Translations under genes and position numbers: made by a program
The notes under the pieces: model-generated
Told to the model about the DNA's origin: nothing
Database searches by the model: none
Seen by the model: the letters and a program-made list of their open reading frames with translations, nothing else
Source: Oscillospiraceae bacterium
Lineage (GTDB): Bacteria; Bacillota; Clostridia; Oscillospirales; Ruminococcaceae
Direction of reading: 5' to 3'
DNA: 54,318 nucleotides
Assembly: GCA_016296165.1 (NCBI GenBank)
Contig: JAEDJV010000001.1
Span: 1-54,318 of the forward strand
In this document: piece by piece, positions 17,204 through 26,834 of the stretch
How the letters are laid out: each line of letters opens with the position of its first letter
Numbering within the stretch: position 1 is the first letter of the stretch

Positions 17204-19768
17204 ATGAAAAAATTTAACCGTATTACAGCACTTATTCTGAGTATGTCAATGACAGCAGGAATGACATTGCAGTCAGTAAGTGCTTCTGCCGGTGAGGATC
17301 CGCCGCCGATAACTGATATGACATTTCCTGATCCGGATTCATTCAGCTATGATGATGTTGAAGTTAATTTTGCAAAAGCTCTTCAGTACACACTTACTTT
17401 CTATGATGCAAACAAGTGTGGTGCAGGAATTACTGACGGATTTCTTGAGTGGAGAGGTGACTGTCATGTAGAAGACTATAAGATTCCACTTCAGCCTCTT
17501 GAGATTGTAAATGAACAGAAACATATGTACATCGGTACAGATCTTACACAGGAATTTATTGATGAATACAGAGATATACTTGATCCGGACGGTGACGGAT
17601 TTGTTGATCTTGGCGGAGGTATGCACGATGCCGGAGACCATGTAAAGTTCGGACTGCCTGGTTCATATGCAGCTTCAACAGTAGGCTGGGGCTATTATGA
17701 GTTCAGAGATGCATATATTGAAACTGAACAGCAGGAACACGTTGAGGATATTCTCCGCTGGTTCAATGATTTCTATATGAAGGCAACCTTCCTTGATGAG
17801 GACGGAAAGGTTATTGCATACTGCTATCAGGTTGCTGAAGGTGACAATGACCATAACTACTGGAATCCTCCGGAGCTTCAGGATATGGATCACTTCGATG
17901 ATTTTGCAAGACCGGCATATTTTGCAACAGCAGATGTTCCGGCCTCCGACTGTGCCGCAGGTGCTGCAGCTTCACTTGCCATCAATTATCTTAATTTTAA
18001 GGATACTGATCCGGAGTATGCTGAAAAATCCCTTAAAACAGCACTTGCTCTTTACGATTTTGCGGTTGAGACCCACAAATACATTGATAGTTTTGATGAA
18101 GAATACAGTGACAAGGAGAGCCTTGGATACGGCAGCAGCTTTTATGATTCAAGCTATGCCTGGGATGAACTTTCATGGGCTGCAGTATGGCTCTACGAGT
18201 GTACAGGTAACTATGACTATATTGATTCGATAATCAGTCTCTCGGATACTCCGAATGCTGACGGTTCATATGACTACACAGGCTATATGAAACGTATCAT
18301 CAGAAATACGGGCAATATATGGCAGAATATCTGGGTGCACTGCTGGGATACAGTATGGGGCGGCGTATTTGCAAAGCTTGCACCTATTACCAATACAGCG
18401 CGTGACTGGTACATATTCAGATGGAATCTTGAGTTCTGGTCAGGACTTCCGCATGCTGACCCGGGTGCGCTTGCAGACCATCTGTGGGAGACAGAATACA
18501 AGTATACTGGTCAGATAAGCAATGATACTGACAGACTGTCAGCTTCACCGGCCGGTTTCTCAGTACTTAATCCTTACGGCTCCGCACGTTACAATACTGC
18601 AGCACAGCTCTGTGCTCTTGTTTACCAGAAGGAAACAGCTGCGAGAGGTGAGGAGGATTCACAGTTTTCTGAATGGGCAAAGAGCCAGATGGAATACATC
18701 ATGGGTAAAAACCCTATGAACAGATGCTATATCGTAGGTTATGCTGAGAATTCAGCCTCACATCCTCACCACAGAGCCTCACATGCTTCAACAACACTTA
18801 GCATGGATGATCCTGTCGATCAGACCCACGTTCTATGGGGAGCCCTTGTCGGCGGCCCTGATGCGGGTGACTGGCACAGAGATATTACTGCCGACTTTGT
18901 TTATAACGAAGTTGCAGTTGACTACAATGCAGCGGCAGTAGGTGCAGCGGCAGGACTTTACTATTATTTCGGGACACCTGACATGAAACCGGAAGCTGAT
19001 TTTCCTCCAAAGGAAGAGCCAAAGCAGTCATTCTTTGTTGAGGCGCTTATTAATCAGGAAAACAAGGAAAGAACACAGTTTACTGTAAGAGTAACAAGTG
19101 CACAGACACAGCCACCGGCATATCTTAACGGATTTAAGGCAAGATATTACTTCAATATCAGTGAACTTCTTGAACAGGGTCAGTCTATCGAAGATGTAAC
19201 TTTTGAGATATACTATGACCAGATTGAATCAGATACAAAAGGTGCATACAAATCAAATGTAACAGGTCCGTTTAAGGTTGATGATGAAAATTATTATATC
19301 GAAATGGACTGGGGCGATTACAAATTCTTTGGAACAAGAGACATTCAGCTTGGTCTTATAGCTGCACAGGACAGTGAATTTAAGAGTAACTGGGATCCGA
19401 CAAATGACTATAGCCGTGAAGGTCTGGTAAAGAGCGATTTCTTCGGTGAGACAGTTAAGATTCCTCTTTATTATAATGGCAGGCTTGTTTACGGCAATCC
19501 GATGGACGGCGATAATACAAATCCTCCGGCTGATACTGAGCCTCCTGCAACAGACAAGGTTGTTTACGGAGATATAGATCTCAGCGGGGAGGTTGACCTG
19601 ACAGATCTTTCAGTTTTAAGTCTCTATGTTCTCGGCGAGACTGAACTTAAACCAGAGCAGCTGAAAAATGCAGACGTAGATGGTAACGGAGAAATTAAAG
19701 TAACGGATATTGCTACTCTCAAACAGTATGTTTCCAAGAAGATAAACTCACTTGGACCAAAAAAATAA
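17204..19768 (+). CDS. GH9 cellulase with CBM3c and dockerin (second tandem copy)
   Basis: An 854-aa paralogue of the preceding gene: signal peptide (about 1-29), GH9 domain (about 40-598), CBM3c (about 608-760), short Pro/Thr linker and dockerin (about 785-850). The same catalytic landmarks are present (HDAGDHVKF, SHPHHRASH, NEVAVDYN). A short insert follows AVETHK (YIDSFDEEYSD) that the first copy lacks. Its dockerin has Ser at the fifth position of loop 1 (DIDLSGEVDLTD), but loop 2 is regular. It has its own AAAGGG ribosome site and probably shares the upstream promoter. Confidence 0.95.
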   Translation: MKKFNRITALILSMSMTAGMTLQSVSASAGEDPPPITDMTFPDPDSFSYDDVEVNFAKALQYTLTFYDANKCGAGITDGFLEWRGDCHVEDYKIPLQPLEIVNEQKHMYIGTDLTQEFIDEYRDILDPDGDGFVDLGGGMHDAGDHVKFGLPGSYAASTVGWGYYEFRDAYIETEQQEHVEDILRWFNDFYMKATFLDEDGKVIAYCYQVAEGDNDHNYWNPPELQDMDHFDDFARPAYFATADVPASDCAAGAAASLAINYLNFKDTDPEYAEKSLKTALALYDFAVETHKYIDSFDEEYSDKESLGYGSSFYDSSYAWDELSWAAVWLYECTGNYDYIDSIISLSDTPNADGSYDYTGYMKRIIRNTGNIWQNIWVHCWDTVWGGVFAKLAPITNTARDWYIFRWNLEFWSGLPHADPGALADHLWETEYKYTGQISNDTDRLSASPAGFSVLNPYGSARYNTAAQLCALVYQKETAARGEEDSQFSEWAKSQMEYIMGKNPMNRCYIVGYAENSASHPHHRASHASTTLSMDDPVDQTHVLWGALVGGPDAGDWHRDITADFVYNEVAVDYNAAAVGAAAGLYYYFGTPDMKPEADFPPKEEPKQSFFVEALINQENKERTQFTVRVTSAQTQPPAYLNGFKARYYFNISELLEQGQSIEDVTFEIYYDQIESDTKGAYKSNVTGPFKVDDENYYIEMDWGDYKFFGTRDIQLGLIAAQDSEFKSNWDPTNDYSREGLVKSDFFGETVKIPLYYNGRLVYGNPMDGDNTNPPADTEPPATDKVVYGDIDLSGEVDLTDLSVLSLYVLGETELKPEQLKNADVDGNGEIKVTDIATLKQYVSKKINSLGPKK

Positions 19769-19777
19769 TATAAAAAT

Positions 19778-19808
19778 ACCGCAGATTTTCAAGGATCTGC
19801 GGTTTTTT
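19778..19808 (+). terminator. Terminator of the tandem GH9 operon
   Basis: ACCGCAGAT pairs with ATCTGCGGT around an 8-base loop, followed by six Ts. This is a strong intrinsic terminator 9 bases after the stop. Confidence 0.9.
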
Positions 19809-19858
19809 ATATTAAATCACTTAATTTTTAATATGTATAATATATTATTTTTGTAACC

Positions 19859-19887
19859 TTGACAGTCAATAGTATTTTTGCTATAAT
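19859..19887 (+). promoter_or_regulatory. Consensus promoter of the glycan-transport operon
   Basis: TTGACA at 19859-19864 and TATAAT at 19882-19887 are perfect hexamers 17 bp apart, about 80 bases before the solute-binding protein gene. Such a strong promoter in front of an inducible-type operon suggests repression or post-transcriptional control, but no clear operator is seen. Confidence 0.88.
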
Positions 19888-19965
19888 TTTTAATGAGGTT
19901 TTGTGCGTATTTATAGTGATTTATAAAAACTAAACTGATTATAGTACGAACAGAGGTGAAATTTA

Positions 19966-22887
19966 TTGTTCTGCGTGCTAAAAAAATCTATTAAAGGGAT
20001 TGCCGCTGTTACGTCAGTGACTATGTGTATGTCTGTATTTTTCCGTAACTTGCCTTTGCCTGCGTGTGCAGCTGAGGATACAAATTCTGCTTCAGGCAGC
20101 CAGACTGAGATTCTTTATACGAAACAGATTTCATATGGAGATTATTTTGACGAATATATATCCGTACCTTTTGCTGAAGAAGAAGTAGTGATCAGGGGGA
20201 CTGACTACTTTAAGGCGGAAGACGGGGATTTTTATACAGGTTCCTATGGCAGCGAGGATGATGTAATAAAAAAAGATGTCCTTATCTGGAATTCAGAAAC
20301 GGGTAAGCTTGCATATAGAGTAAATGTTCCTGAGTCAGCTGTTTACAATCTGGCTTTTTCGTATTGTCCTGTTGGATCAGCTGTTACAGCATCAGAATTT
20401 TCACTTTCGATTGACGGTGAATGTCCGTATGATACTGCCTCAAGGCTGGTACTTAACAGGATATGGATGAACGAAAAGGCAATCACCGAGAATAGTCGTG
20501 GAAATCAGATAAGACCATCACAGGTACAGTACAGCAAATGGCTTGAGTCGGATATCATGGATACAGATGGCCTTTTTAATGATCCGCTTATATTTTATCT
20601 GGAAAAGGGTATCCATGAGTTTACTTTTGAAGCCTCCAGAGCGTATATTGCAATCGAATACTTCAAACTTTATCATCAGGAAAAAGCACCGGCTTACAGA
20701 GAATATAAACCTGATGATTCCATACTGAATGAAACAGAATCAACTCTTATAAGAATTGAAGGAGAAAATGCACTTTTTAAGTCGGATTCCACTTTATATC
20801 CTACTTCAGACAACTCGAGCTATCTTGTTTCTCCTGCAAAACCCGGAAAACTTGTTTACAATACTATAGGCGATAACAACTGGAAAAAAGCTTTTCAGTC
20901 AGTAACCTGGGAGATACCGTCTTCAGAGATAAAAACTGACGGGTGGTATAAATTAGGCATAAAGGCAAGACAGCGGTACATGCGTGGTTTTAATTCAAGC
21001 AGACGTATTCGGATAGACGGGAAGGTGCCTTGTCTCGAATTTAATGATGTAAAATTTCCATATGGTACCGGGTGGAGTCTGGTTTCTCCGGAAACGGCAA
21101 ACGGGGAAACGGTGTACGTATATCTCAAAGCCGGAGAAGACCATACTGTTACAATGGAAGCGATTCCGGGTGATATAGGTGCGGCAATGAGACGTCTGGA
21201 ACCGCTGGTCCTTGAACTTAATGAATATTACAGACGGATACTTATGATTACAGGTCCGTCTCCTGACAAGTATACTGATTATAATGTTGACAGGTCATAT
21301 CCGGAACTGGTTGATGATTTTAAAAGAATATCAGGTGAACTTAAGGAACTGAAAAAATATATAGAGGATATGTCAGGCAGCTCCGGTTCAGAGGCGGCAG
21401 GCATAGAACGAATGTATGTCATTCTTGACAAGTGTACGGATAAACCGGCAAGGATACCGTCATATCTTTCTCAGCTCAAGGACAATATAGCAGCAATATC
21501 CTCATGGATGCGTGATTATAAGGATCAGCCTCTTGAAGTGGATTACATAGAGATTGCTTCCGTTGATATGGAGTTTTCTTCTGTTAAGGAGAGTTTCTGG
21601 AAATCTGCCGGTTTCGGATTTCGTTCCTTTTTCGCATCGTTTTTTGAAGACTACAGTATTATATCAGGCGAGAGTGAAAAAAATTCTCTTAACGTCTGGA
21701 TAAATCTTGGACGTGATCAGGCTCTTGCGGTAAAAGAACTTACAGAATCAGATTTCATCCCGGAACATGATATACCGGTAAATCTTAATATAGTTCAGGG
21801 TGGTGTTGTAGAAGCTGCACTTGCCGGAAAAGGACCGGATATTGCCCTTTTTCTTGGCGGTGAGTTTCCGGTAAATCTTGCTGCCAGAGGATTGCTTGAG
21901 GATATGAGCGTAATGGATGGTTTTTCCGACATTAAAAAAAACTTTCATGATGAAGCCACAGTTCAGTACAGTTATAACGGCGGAGTTTACGGAATGCCTC
22001 TTGAACAGTCATTTCCGGTAATGTTTTACCGAAAGGATATTCTTGCAGAACTTGGGATAAATACTCTTCCGGAAACCTGGGATGAACTCACAGACATTCT
22101 CCCCGTACTTCAGAGAAATCACATGTATGCTGGTCTGGTACTTCCGCCGTCAAATATTTCTCCAAGTACCGAACCGGGGCATACTTTTGCTCTCCTTATG
22201 CTGCAAAACGGACAGGGATATTATAATTCTGATATGACAGCAACAAGTTTTGACAGCATAGAGGCTGTTCATGCATTTGAAAAATGGACGGATTTTTACA
22301 CCAGGTACAAGTTTGAACAGGTATATGATCCGTTTAGCAGATTCAGAGACGGAACATATCCGATAGTTATTCAGAACTATACTTTTTTTAATCAACTTAA
22401 GACGGCTTCTCCGGAGCTCAACGGATTGTGGGATTTTACACTGGTACCCGGAACAGTACAGCAGGATGGGAATGTATCTCATGCAGTCAATTCCGGTGGC
22501 AGCGGAGCAGTTATTTTTAGCAGTACAGAAGATAAAAACGCCGCCTGGGAGTTTGTAAAATGGTTTTCATCTACCCGGATTCAGACAGAGTATGGAACCC
22601 TGATAGAGGGACTTCTCGGAACAATGGGAAGATATGCGTCAGCTAATCCGGAAACTCTTGAATCTCTCTCATGGACAAGTGCTGAAACAGAAAAAATACT
22701 TTCTCAGTGGAGTGAACTAAAAGAAATCCCTGTTATTCCGGCTTCATACGCTGTAACACGAAATATAATGACGGCATTCAGAGAAACGGTCAATGATCAT
22801 GCAAATCCACGCGATACAATAATGTGGTATAACAGGAATATTAACTCTGAAATAACAAGAAAGCGTCAGGATCTCGGGCTAAACTGA
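19966..22887 (+). CDS. Large extracellular solute-binding protein with N-terminal sandwich-like modules
   Basis: At 973 aa this is more than twice a normal sugar-binding protein. After a signal peptide come two beta-rich blocks (about 60-245 and 260-410) that look like galactose-binding/CBM-type sandwiches. A helical linker follows (about 410-520), and then a family-1-type periplasmic binding domain (about 573-960) with NSLNVWINLGRDQA, KGPDIALFLGG and the hinge segment YGMPLEQSFPVMFYRKDIL. The signal end contains LPAC, a possible lipobox, though a normal cleavage is also possible. The start is a TTG at 19966 with AGAGGTGA upstream. It should capture an oligosaccharide for the permeases encoded next; the substrate is unknown. 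Confidence 0.85.
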   Translation: MFCVLKKSIKGIAAVTSVTMCMSVFFRNLPLPACAAEDTNSASGSQTEILYTKQISYGDYFDEYISVPFAEEEVVIRGTDYFKAEDGDFYTGSYGSEDDVIKKDVLIWNSETGKLAYRVNVPESAVYNLAFSYCPVGSAVTASEFSLSIDGECPYDTASRLVLNRIWMNEKAITENSRGNQIRPSQVQYSKWLESDIMDTDGLFNDPLIFYLEKGIHEFTFEASRAYIAIEYFKLYHQEKAPAYREYKPDDSILNETESTLIRIEGENALFKSDSTLYPTSDNSSYLVSPAKPGKLVYNTIGDNNWKKAFQSVTWEIPSSEIKTDGWYKLGIKARQRYMRGFNSSRRIRIDGKVPCLEFNDVKFPYGTGWSLVSPETANGETVYVYLKAGEDHTVTMEAIPGDIGAAMRRLEPLVLELNEYYRRILMITGPSPDKYTDYNVDRSYPELVDDFKRISGELKELKKYIEDMSGSSGSEAAGIERMYVILDKCTDKPARIPSYLSQLKDNIAAISSWMRDYKDQPLEVDYIEIASVDMEFSSVKESFWKSAGFGFRSFFASFFEDYSIISGESEKNSLNVWINLGRDQALAVKELTESDFIPEHDIPVNLNIVQGGVVEAALAGKGPDIALFLGGEFPVNLAARGLLEDMSVMDGFSDIKKNFHDEATVQYSYNGGVYGMPLEQSFPVMFYRKDILAELGINTLPETWDELTDILPVLQRNHMYAGLVLPPSNISPSTEPGHTFALLMLQNGQGYYNSDMTATSFDSIEAVHAFEKWTDFYTRYKFEQVYDPFSRFRDGTYPIVIQNYTFFNQLKTASPELNGLWDFTLVPGTVQQDGNVSHAVNSGGSGAVIFSSTEDKNAAWEFVKWFSSTRIQTEYGTLIEGLLGTMGRYASANPETLESLSWTSAETEKILSQWSELKEIPVIPASYAVTRNIMTAFRETVNDHANPRDTIMWYNRNINSEITRKRQDLGLN

Positions 22888-22907
22888 CAGGAAAGGAGGC
22901 GTTCGGT

Positions 22908-23816
22908 TTGAAGAGGAAAGCACAGGAGAAAAAAACGAAAAAAATAATGACAAGTGAGTCTAAGGAATGCTGGCTGATGCTTGCACCATTTCTTGTGCTT
23001 TTTGTTGTATTTACTATTATTCCGGTTATAATTTCACTGCCGGTAGGTTTTACAGACTTTGATATGGTAAACAAACCTAAGTTTACAGGCCTTTCAAACT
23101 ACAAGACGCTTTTCCTTTCAGACAGAACTTTTATACATTCTATTCGTGTAACTCTTGTATTTGCACTTTTTTCAGGGCCGGTAAGCTATGTTCTCTGTTT
23201 TTTGCTTGCATGGCTGATAAATGAACTTCCTTCAAAGTTCAAAACTATATTCACCCTTATTTTCTACGCTCCGTCAATGGCAAATGTTTATACGGTCTGG
23301 CAGCTTATTTTCAGCGGTGATCAGTATGGATATATTAATTCATTTCTTCTGAATCTCGGACTTATAACACAGGCAAAGCAGTGGCTGACCGATTCAAGAT
23401 ATATACTTTTTGTGGTTATCATCGTACAGCTATGGATAAGTCTGGGCGCTGGTTTCCTGGCACTCAGGGCAGGATTTCAGAATATAGACAGAAGTCTCTA
23501 TGAGGCCGGAGCGATTGAGGGAATAAAAAACAGATGGCAGGAGCTTATCTACATAACAATTCCTTCTATGAAACCGCAGATGCTGTTTGCGGCTGTTATG
23601 CAGATAGTAGCTGCATTCACAGCTGATATTACAGGCAGAATGCTGGTAGGCTTTCCAAGTACGGATTATGCAGCACATACGATAATGACTCATGCTTATG
23701 ATTACGGATGGGTAAGGTACGAGATGGGTTATTCCTCTGCTATATGTACGATACTTTTTGTGATAATGTATATTGCAAATAAAATAATCACAAAATTTCT
23801 TGCAAAGGAGGACTAG
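22908..23816 (+). CDS. Sugar ABC transporter permease, MalF/UgpA type (pair 1)
   Basis: A 302-aa inner-membrane permease with six predicted helices. The cytoplasmic EAA loop that docks the ATPase reads YEAGAIEGIKNRW. The start is a TTG at 22908 with a strong GGAGG at 22895-22899. It lies 20 bases after the binding-protein gene and 1 base before its partner permease, so the three form one importer. No ATP-binding subunit is encoded in the operon; a shared MsmX/UgpC-type ATPase elsewhere is the usual solution. Confidence 0.92.
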   Translation: MKRKAQEKKTKKIMTSESKECWLMLAPFLVLFVVFTIIPVIISLPVGFTDFDMVNKPKFTGLSNYKTLFLSDRTFIHSIRVTLVFALFSGPVSYVLCFLLAWLINELPSKFKTIFTLIFYAPSMANVYTVWQLIFSGDQYGYINSFLLNLGLITQAKQWLTDSRYILFVVIIVQLWISLGAGFLALRAGFQNIDRSLYEAGAIEGIKNRWQELIYITIPSMKPQMLFAAVMQIVAAFTADITGRMLVGFPSTDYAAHTIMTHAYDYGWVRYEMGYSSAICTILFVIMYIANKIITKFLAKED

Positions 23817-23817
23817 C

Positions 23818-24690
23818 GTGAATAAAGAAAAAACTCTTAAAGCTACCTCCGGCAGAGCAGGAAAAAAGCATGGCGGGACAGTTGCCATATTTTTGTTTCT
23901 TTTTGTTCTTGGAGCATTTATGGCGCTTCCTGTTTATCTGGCTGTAGTAATGTCACTTAAGCCATCACAGGAATGGTTTATTTTTCCTCCTAAACTCTAT
24001 GCCATGGATCCGACACTTGATAATTTTCGCGATATGTTCAGGGAAACGGGAAAACTATGGGTTCCGTTTTCGCGATATGTGGCAAACAGCGTTATAGTAA
24101 CAGTATCAGTTACAGTAGCTCAGTGTTTTACAGCTTCTATGACAGCTTTTGTTCTTGCAAAGGGGAAATTTAAAGGGAGCAGGCTGCTTAATTCCATAAT
24201 AGTAATCTCTCTTTTGTATCAGAGTAATGTTATATATATTGTTCAGTATATGGTTATTGCAAAACTTGGTATGATTGATACATATCTTGCACTTATACTG
24301 CCTAATATAGCAGCACCTATGAGTGTGTTCCTTATGAGACAGTCAATAAGCCAGATACCTGATTCAATGATTGAAGCTGCTAAGGTTGACGGTGCCGGTA
24401 TGTTTCAAATCTGCTGGCAGATAGTAATGCCGAATCAGAAACCGGCACTTATGACTCTGATTATTTTTGCTTTTCAGGCTGCATGGAATATACAGTCAGG
24501 TACTCTTGTATTTGACGAATCACTCAAGACTCTTCCGGCAGCGGTTTCTCAGGCAGCGGCCGCCGGAATATCAAAGCAGGGTGTTGCGATGGCAGCGGCA
24601 GTATTTATGCTGGTGCCGCCTGTTGTTGTTTTTATGGCAGCGCAGAAGAATGTTATAGAAACTATGGCACATTCCGGTATAAAAGATTAA
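23818..24690 (+). CDS. Carbohydrate ABC transporter permease, MalG/UgpE type (pair 1)
   Basis: The second permease of the first pair (290 aa), with six helices and EAA loop IEAAKVDGAGMFQI. The GTG at 23818 is chosen because AAAGGAGG at 23804-23811 precedes it with good spacing; a longer in-frame start at 23800 would overlap the previous gene and lack a ribosome site. The N-terminus is basic and is followed directly by the first membrane helix. Confidence 0.92.
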   Translation: MNKEKTLKATSGRAGKKHGGTVAIFLFLFVLGAFMALPVYLAVVMSLKPSQEWFIFPPKLYAMDPTLDNFRDMFRETGKLWVPFSRYVANSVIVTVSVTVAQCFTASMTAFVLAKGKFKGSRLLNSIIVISLLYQSNVIYIVQYMVIAKLGMIDTYLALILPNIAAPMSVFLMRQSISQIPDSMIEAAKVDGAGMFQICWQIVMPNQKPALMTLIIFAFQAAWNIQSGTLVFDESLKTLPAAVSQAAAAGISKQGVAMAAAVFMLVPPVVVFMAAQKNVIETMAHSGIKD

Positions 24691-24715
24691 AAATACTTCA
24701 GAAAGGGTGATACCG

Positions 24716-26194
24716 ATGCAGAAATATAAAAAAATAATTTCATTTATTTCAGCATTTTTTATGCTTTCGTCTGCGTCGGGAGTATCAGCAGCTGAAACGT
24801 ATGATGTTTATAATTATGACCGCTGGGGAGATGCAATTCCTTCTCAGCCCGGATATACCGCTGTAAAAAGCATATCCGGAAAAGATATCGGAGTATCAGA
24901 TTTTTCAGGGATTTCAGATATATTCAGGGCGGAAGATGGTTCTTTTTATATTGCAGATAGCGGAAATAACCGTATTATTGCGGTGAACAGTGATTTTACA
25001 GATAAAAAGAAAGTATATGAAAATTTTGATTATAACGGAAAAATACTCACCTTAAATAATCCGAAGAGTGTTTTTGTATCTGATGATATGATATATATTG
25101 CGGATACGGATAATTCACGTATTATAAGATGTGATTCTGACGGTAAAGCAGATCTTATAATAGAAAAGCCTGATTCTGAACTGTATAAAGCAGTTACTTT
25201 CCTTCCGAAAAAGGTTCTTGCTGACAAGACCGGATATATCTATGCTGTGGTTGACAATATAACAAGCGGTTCGGTTATGTTTAAAAATGATGGTGAATTC
25301 AGCGGATTTTTCGGTGCGAACAGGGTGGAGCAGACAAGTGAGGTTATAAAAAATTATTTCTGGAAACTCTTAGCAAATGAAACTATGAGAAAGTACATGA
25401 CAAATTCTGTTCCGGCCGCAATAACGAGTTTTGATACGGATACAGACGGATTTATATATACCTGTAACAATTCGCTTACAAAGGATGTTGATGCCGTCAA
25501 AAAGGTAAACGCTGCAGGATACAATCTTTTTGCAGACCTTAATGTGGATTTTGGAGATCGTCCTTCAGCTGATTACAGCAATTATCCGCAGAATTCGTTT
25601 GTGGATATCGATATTAGTCCTGACGGCATGATAAACTGCCTGGATTATACAAACGGAAGAATTTTTCAGTATGATGAAGACTGTAATCTGCTGTTTATTT
25701 TCGGAGGAAAAGGATATCAGCTGGGTACGTTTAAACAGGTTTCGGCTATTGAGTCAACGGAAGCGAACGTATATGTTGCTGATTCTCAGAAAAATACCAT
25801 TACTGTGTTTTCGGAAACTGTTTTCGGGGAACTGGTTCATAAGGCAACTGTTCTCTATAATGACGGATATTATGAAGAAGCACTTGAACCATGGTTTGAA
25901 GTGCTGGGGAGAGACGGAAACTACAGACGGGCATTTGTCGGAATATCAAGTGCATATATAAATCAGGGCAGATACAGAGATGCTATGAAATATGCAAAGC
26001 TTGCGGATTCACAGTGGCTTTACAATAAGGCGTTTGAAGGAGCTCGTGAAGAGTATATAAATAAAAATCTTTCCTTTATAGTTGCAGTTGTAATCATTAT
26101 TGCTGCAGGAGCTTTTTTATTGAGATACAGAAAAAAACATGGTTTACATATCAGACAAACGCCTGATGGAATAAAAGGAGATGATGTAAAATGA
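24716..26194 (+). CDS. Secreted membrane-anchored NHL-repeat and TPR-like protein
   Basis: A 492-aa protein with a signal peptide (about 1-26), a beta-propeller built of NHL-like repeats (about 60-370; motifs such as YIADSGNNRIIAV and YIADTDNSRIIRC), a TPR-like helical stretch (about 376-445) and one C-terminal membrane helix (about 452-473) with a basic cytoplasmic tail. It is therefore held outside the membrane. NHL propellers usually bind ligands or proteins; no catalytic residues are evident. The ATG at 24716 has GAAAGGGTGA directly upstream. Its place inside the transport operon suggests a surface accessory role. Confidence 0.78.
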   Translation: MQKYKKIISFISAFFMLSSASGVSAAETYDVYNYDRWGDAIPSQPGYTAVKSISGKDIGVSDFSGISDIFRAEDGSFYIADSGNNRIIAVNSDFTDKKKVYENFDYNGKILTLNNPKSVFVSDDMIYIADTDNSRIIRCDSDGKADLIIEKPDSELYKAVTFLPKKVLADKTGYIYAVVDNITSGSVMFKNDGEFSGFFGANRVEQTSEVIKNYFWKLLANETMRKYMTNSVPAAITSFDTDTDGFIYTCNNSLTKDVDAVKKVNAAGYNLFADLNVDFGDRPSADYSNYPQNSFVDIDISPDGMINCLDYTNGRIFQYDEDCNLLFIFGGKGYQLGTFKQVSAIESTEANVYVADSQKNTITVFSETVFGELVHKATVLYNDGYYEEALEPWFEVLGRDGNYRRAFVGISSAYINQGRYRDAMKYAKLADSQWLYNKAFEGAREEYINKNLSFIVAVVIIIAAGAFLLRYRKKHGLHIRQTPDGIKGDDVK

Positions 26195-26820
26195 TGGACC
26201 TTTCTGAAAAACAGTGGGTAAAACATGCAGTTTTTCATCCTTTTGAGGGATTTGAAGATATGAGATGGAAAAAATCAGGATCCCTGAAAATATCATTTAT
26301 CATTGTTGCTCTTTTTTTTATCGGAACTGTCTGTCAGGATCGTCTGTATGCATTTCATTTCTGGAATTCGTATGATAAAATTTTCAATATTGTTCCGTAT
26401 ATCGTGAAAAGTATCGTTGTGTTTGCAGCGTGGGTAATTGGTAACTGGGCCGTATGCACACTCTTAAACGGTGAAGGAACATTAAAGAGAATCTGTATTT
26501 ACAGTTCCTATTCTTTGATTCCATATGTTTCTTCTCTGTATATTACGACTTTTTTATCGCATTTTCTTATAACTGATGAGGGCGTTTTTCTGTTCTGTAT
26601 TCATTATGCCGGATTACTGTGGTCGGCATTGCTGATGTTCAATGCAGTAAAATCAGTCCATCAGTATTCGGTTCCCAAAACAGCAGCAGCGATAATTCTT
26701 ACAGTTATAGCTATGCTGATAATGATGTTTCTTCTGGTACTTGTGATGTCTCTCTTTCAGAAAGTCGGACTGTTCATTTATTCTGTATATACTGAACTGC
26801 AGTACAGATTCAGAGTGTGA
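26191..26820 (+). CDS. YIP1-like multi-pass membrane protein
   Basis: A 209-aa integral membrane protein with five or six hydrophobic helices and an N-terminal segment (KHAVFHPFEGFEDMRWKKSGS) typical of bacterial YIP1-family proteins. Function is unknown. It overlaps the NHL gene by 4 bases (ATGA) and the next gene follows within 15 bases, so translation is coupled. Recurrent pairing with NHL/TPR and DUF5696 genes in other Firmicutes is from my general knowledge, not shown here. Confidence 0.7.
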   Translation: MMDLSEKQWVKHAVFHPFEGFEDMRWKKSGSLKISFIIVALFFIGTVCQDRLYAFHFWNSYDKIFNIVPYIVKSIVVFAAWVIGNWAVCTLLNGEGTLKRICIYSSYSLIPYVSSLYITTFLSHFLITDEGVFLFCIHYAGLLWSALLMFNAVKSVHQYSVPKTAAAIILTVIAMLIMMFLLVLVMSLFQKVGLFIYSVYTELQYRFRV

Positions 26821-26834
26821 AGGCGGTGAAGAGT

